NCBI GenBank assembly: GCA_964633115.1
Contig: CAZWEO010000161.1
Location: 1 to 9,607 of the forward strand
From: B30-G6 sp964633115
GTDB taxonomy: Bacteria > Desulfobacterota > Desulfobacteria > Desulfobacterales > B30-G6
Length of the DNA stretch: 9,607 nucleotides
Direction: 5' to 3'
In this document: piece after piece, positions 6,838-9,607 of the stretch
How positions within the stretch are numbered: the first letter of the stretch is position 1
How the letters are laid out: every line of letters starts with the position of its first letter
Notes under the pieces: generated by a model
The model's database searches: none
Told to the model about the DNA's origin: nothing
What the model saw: only the letters and a program-made list of their open reading frames with translations
Position numbers and translations under genes: made by a program

Positions 6838-8295
6838 TCAAAATGAAAATTTCTGTTTAGTCAAGTCAGTCAACAACGTCCCCTTGTCCCCATATATATT
6901 GGGTTTGCTCGATTTGATTTTTCTTGAGTTCCCCTTGCTTTTTTTCCTTCTTTCCTTTTCTAGCCCATACCATTCTCTTATTTTATTTAAGCCATCTCGT
7001 CCGAGTGCATCATCACGGTCAAAGTAAAAATTGATTACATTACTAAGATAATCAATCAAACTCTCCCAGCCTACAAAATATAAATAAGAAAGTCGCCGAA
7101 AATAAGCTCTAAAAAAACTTTCTAATAATTCTAGCCTGTTCCTCTTCCATTCTCTTTTGCTTTTATATAAAAATCTTATAACACCTACAGCTGAAATCAT
7201 ATCTCTTATCCCTATATGAGTCTCTTTTATTATTTCAAAAAGTGGATCAACATATTTAATTTCATGCTTTTTGAAATAGTCTTCAAAGGTATACAGCTCT
7301 TCACGATCACACATCTGGCCGCCCATATTTACATCTTGTTCATGAAAGGTAACATGAAACAATTCGTGATTTTGTTTCCGGGCTGTGCCTATCCCTATCT
7401 CTTCGGGTATAAACAGCAAATAATCTTCCAAGGGTATAACTTCTTGCCCCGAATTAAAAAACCTTTCTAAGACTGGCATAAGTTTTCTCCCTAAACGGCG
7501 CCTTTTTTTTGCCATATCTCTTAATAACGGAGAAATTCTTTTTAGCAACATAGATAGTCCAGGATCACCTATCTGAGAAATCTTTGATATCCTATGTGGA
7601 CTGATTGCACAATTAACAATTAGATAAGGTAGTGCCTTTTTCCCATCATTTCCGTATTCAGCCTCATCATAATTACCCTTTCCATCAGGTAGACTATATA
7701 ATGGTTGGTATGCCAAGAAATCAATAAATCCCTCACTGTAAGGACCTAATTTTTCTAATGATGTTAAAGCATTATTTTTTTCTATCTTCCCCCCAACTCC
7801 ACTAAATTTTATTGAATTCTTATTATATGATTTTGAAACCGGATCATGAAACAAACCGGATGATTTGAATGCCAAAAACCTTCTATCGGGTAAAGGTATA
7901 TAACATTGACGCAGATTAGCGATCGAAAACTGCGCCTTGTCATAATGTCTATCCGTCACCGCAACAATAATATTACCCCCTCTCGTCAATATTTCATTTG
8001 CCACTTTAGGCTTACCACATAGAAAAATTCCTTTGTTTTCCATGATATAATCAGCAAGAATCTTATCCCCTTTTATCTTTTCCGCGGCTAACGTTTTATT
8101 GCAAATTTCCATCTTTCCGGTTTTCTCTTCAGGCAATACCTGCATAAACACCGGTCTTAATATCCGATCTTTTATCAAGGCTTGTTTAACTAACTTAATC
8201 GCTTCTGAATCAGAATCGAATAATCTCATAATTTCCGTATACTTATCCAATCTTTCCTCTTGCAAATACTTATGCCACACCATTTCTTTAATCAT
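6838..8295 (-). CDS. Unrecognised 485-residue protein
   Basis: I do not recognise the family. It is a soluble-looking protein without a signal peptide or convincing membrane segment, with a very basic, low-complexity C-terminus (ERRKKSKGNSRKIKSSK, about 448-464). Two patterned regions stand out: RRFLAFKSSGLFHDP (138-152), and NHELFHVTFHEQDVNMGGQ with CDREE (309-333). The second contains an HExxH (H310-H314), as in zinc peptidases. It also has H318, D321, N323 and D330, arranged loosely like the catalytic loop and metal-binding acid of atypical kinase-like folds. Neither reading is established. ATG 8295 was chosen as the first start; ATG 8283 is an alternative, and no good ribosome site precedes either. 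It is co-directional with the cytidylyltransferase, 65 bases away, but far richer in A+T, pointing to a different origin. Confidence 0.75.
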   Translation of the reverse strand: MIKEMVWHKYLQEERLDKYTEIMRLFDSDSEAIKLVKQALIKDRILRPVFMQVLPEEKTGKMEICNKTLAAEKIKGDKILADYIMENKGIFLCGKPKVANEILTRGGNIIVAVTDRHYDKAQFSIANLRQCYIPLPDRRFLAFKSSGLFHDPVSKSYNKNSIKFSGVGGKIEKNNALTSLEKLGPYSEGFIDFLAYQPLYSLPDGKGNYDEAEYGNDGKKALPYLIVNCAISPHRISKISQIGDPGLSMLLKRISPLLRDMAKKRRRLGRKLMPVLERFFNSGQEVIPLEDYLLFIPEEIGIGTARKQNHELFHVTFHEQDVNMGGQMCDREELYTFEDYFKKHEIKYVDPLFEIIKETHIGIRDMISAVGVIRFLYKSKREWKRNRLELLESFFRAYFRRLSYLYFVGWESLIDYLSNVINFYFDRDDALGRDGLNKIREWYGLEKERRKKSKGNSRKIKSSKPNIYGDKGTLLTDLTKQKFSF

Positions 8296-8335
8296 GTCTC
8301 AATTTTTCTATCGGCAGCTCATTACCCATACGTTC

Positions 8336-8350
8336 CTGGTTAACAACCAG
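8336..8350. promoter_or_regulatory. Short palindrome upstream of the 485-residue protein gene
   Basis: CTGGTT and AACCAG arms flank AAC, about 41 bases before the ATG at 8295. This is a plausible regulator-binding site or a small leader hairpin. It is not followed by a T-run on either strand. The rest of 8296-8479 shows no clear promoter; TTGTCT around 8373-8378 (minus strand) is only a weak -35 candidate. Confidence 0.35.
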
Positions 8351-8479
8351 ACCACACAACTCTGATAAAAAAAGACAAGACTACTACCGTAAAGGAATTT
8401 CTACATGGATGTCTCGAAAAATGGTAGCCTTGTTTCCATCTGAAATGGTAAAATTCTGGCCTTAAAGAGTTTCTGCATG

Positions 8480-9607
8480 TTAGATATTGAGTGCTGCCTC
8501 TGTGGCGCTTCTCAAGGCAGTGCCAATATTTCCCGGTAATGCTGCATCACCTACAGCTACCACTTCCCTAATTTTACTCTTTAAGGCAGTTACAAGACTA
8601 TTCTCAGGCTCAGCATTGATGGCAAAAATTACATTGTCTACCTTTAACGTAAACGTCTCTCCATCCTTTTTTCTGAGTTGAACGCCATTTTCTTTGATAG
8701 ACGTGATCTGAGTTTCAGTAAAGATGGTAACCTTTTTTTCAGACAGCCGCGCCAACAGTCGTTCTCTTGGAATTTTTTTCATTCTGTGAAGTATTTCGGG
8801 TAATATCTCCACTACTGTTACTTGCGTTTCAGGATCTGCGAGTAAGTCAGCGGTTTCACAACCAATATCCCCTCCACCGATAATGACTATCTTTTGGCCG
8901 ATAGTAGATCGATTTTCATAAACTTTTCGAACATCTGTGACAAAATCGGAATCAATCCCTGGAATGGAAAGGAAACCCGGACGGGATCCGGTTGCCACAA
9001 CCACCACATCCGGAGTCATGTCCATAACTTCCGATATATCCGTCGGTCGACCACAGCGAACCCTTACATCACTTTTGTCGAGACTGTGTTTTAGATAGCG
9101 CACCACCTCGGATGTCTCGCCTTTACAAGGCGCAAGACTGGATAATTTTGCTTGGCCGCCAAGCTGATCCTCCTCCCACAAATCCACCTCATGCCCTCTC
9201 TGCCTGGCGATTAGAGCTGCCTGGATGCCGCTGGGTCCTCCACCAATTACCAATACCCTCTTTTTCACTGAGGCCGGCAGAACTTTCCAGGAATATTCAT
9301 GACCGGCAAAAGGATTCACTGTGCAACATCTTCCGATTCCTGGAACACCTTTTTCTGAGCAATCTTGGAGGCAGTAAATGCATCGCCTAATGTCATCTAC
9401 CATACCGGATTTGGCCTTACACGGAAGTTCAGGATCGGCAACCAGAGCCCTCGCCATGGCGACGAAATCGGTCTTTCCCTGTGCAATAGTTGCATCAGCT
9501 ATATCAGGGCTGTTTATCTTGGCAATGGCTATAACTGGAATGTTGACAGAGGCTTTTATCTGGGCAGCCAAATTTATCAAAGGCCCATGTGGACTCTCAT
9601 TGGAAGG
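8480..9607 (-). CDS. Old yellow enzyme / 2,4-dienoyl-CoA reductase-like flavoprotein, C-terminal part
   Basis: The frame is open to the window edge, so the N-terminal FMN barrel is mostly missing. The apparent TTG start at 9580 is not the real start. Residues are counted from 9580. The end of the barrel is visible as IPVIAIAKINSPDIAD and FVAMARALVADPELP. Then follow cysteines C67, C70, C74 and C85/C86 (RCIYCLQDC...GRCC), which in this family bind a 4Fe-4S cluster. Next come GGGPSG (113-118) for FAD and GGGDIG (235-240) for the pyridine nucleotide. The architecture matches trimodular FMN/4Fe-4S/FAD enzymes such as 2,4-dienoyl-CoA reductase and trimethylamine dehydrogenase, which pass electrons from NAD(P)H through FAD and Fe-S to FMN. 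The substrate cannot be told without the barrel. The C-terminus (GDAALPGN...SATEAALNI) is complete. Confidence 0.88.
   Translation of the reverse strand, partial: PSNESPHGPLINLAAQIKASVNIPVIAIAKINSPDIADATIAQGKTDFVAMARALVADPELPCKAKSGMVDDIRRCIYCLQDCSEKGVPGIGRCCTVNPFAGHEYSWKVLPASVKKRVLVIGGGPSGIQAALIARQRGHEVDLWEEDQLGGQAKLSSLAPCKGETSEVVRYLKHSLDKSDVRVRCGRPTDISEVMDMTPDVVVVATGSRPGFLSIPGIDSDFVTDVRKVYENRSTIGQKIVIIGGGDIGCETADLLADPETQVTVVEILPEILHRMKKIPRERLLARLSEKKVTIFTETQITSIKENGVQLRKKDGETFTLKVDNVIFAINAEPENSLVTALKSKIREVVAVGDAALPGNIGTALRSATEAALNI

Overview
The window looks like a piece of an environmental Gram-negative genome. The most likely source is an anaerobic Desulfobacterota-type organism, inferred from the style of the large receiver/PEP-synthase-like protein and from an Fe-S old-yellow-enzyme relative; no marker gene proves this. 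Base composition is uneven. The glycan-modification pair at 5370-6772 is clearly richer in G+C than the A+T-rich gene at 6838-8295 next to it, so the right half appears to be a mosaic.

Left region (1-1776): mostly non-coding, with three items. There is a 5' fragment of a CxxC..CC (YkgJ-type) metal-cluster protein (275-397), a toxin-antitoxin pair on the minus strand (897-1226 toxin, 577-894 antitoxin), and parts of a dispersed element. That element occurs as one uninterrupted copy at about 4804-5058. Its two halves reappear at 122-167 and 1379-1576, on either side of the fragment and the TA pair, as if that roughly 1.2-kb segment had landed inside an older copy.

Centre (1777-4758): one large plus-strand gene for a protein of nearly 1000 residues. 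It has a degenerate receiver-like segment, a second receiver with the full acidic/Asp/Thr/Lys set, a PEP-synthase/PPDK-type ATP-grasp domain, and a C-terminal region with a strongly patterned GPGRWGS motif. The phosphohistidine and PEP-binding domains of true PEP synthase are absent. A promoter with a perfect -35 lies about 100 bases upstream.

Right region, all on the minus strand. A LicD-family transferase with a C-terminal carboxypeptidase-regulatory-like domain (5370-6302) overlaps by 4 bases the end of a eukaryote-like choline/ethanolamine-phosphate cytidylyltransferase (6299-6772). Together they would make a CDP-activated alcohol and transfer it to a surface glycan, a functional parallel of LicC/LicD with a different enzyme fold for the activation step. 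Upstream and co-directional is an unrecognised 485-residue protein (6838-8295). The window ends with the C-terminal part of an old-yellow-enzyme/2,4-dienoyl-CoA reductase-type flavoprotein (8480-9607), cut by the edge.

No rRNA, tRNA, CRISPR array, complete insertion sequence or replication origin was seen. The most unusual items are the receiver/ATP-grasp protein, the cytidylyltransferase-LicD pair beside an orphan gene, the interrupted dispersed element, and a toxin gene whose predicted promoter would give a leaderless transcript.
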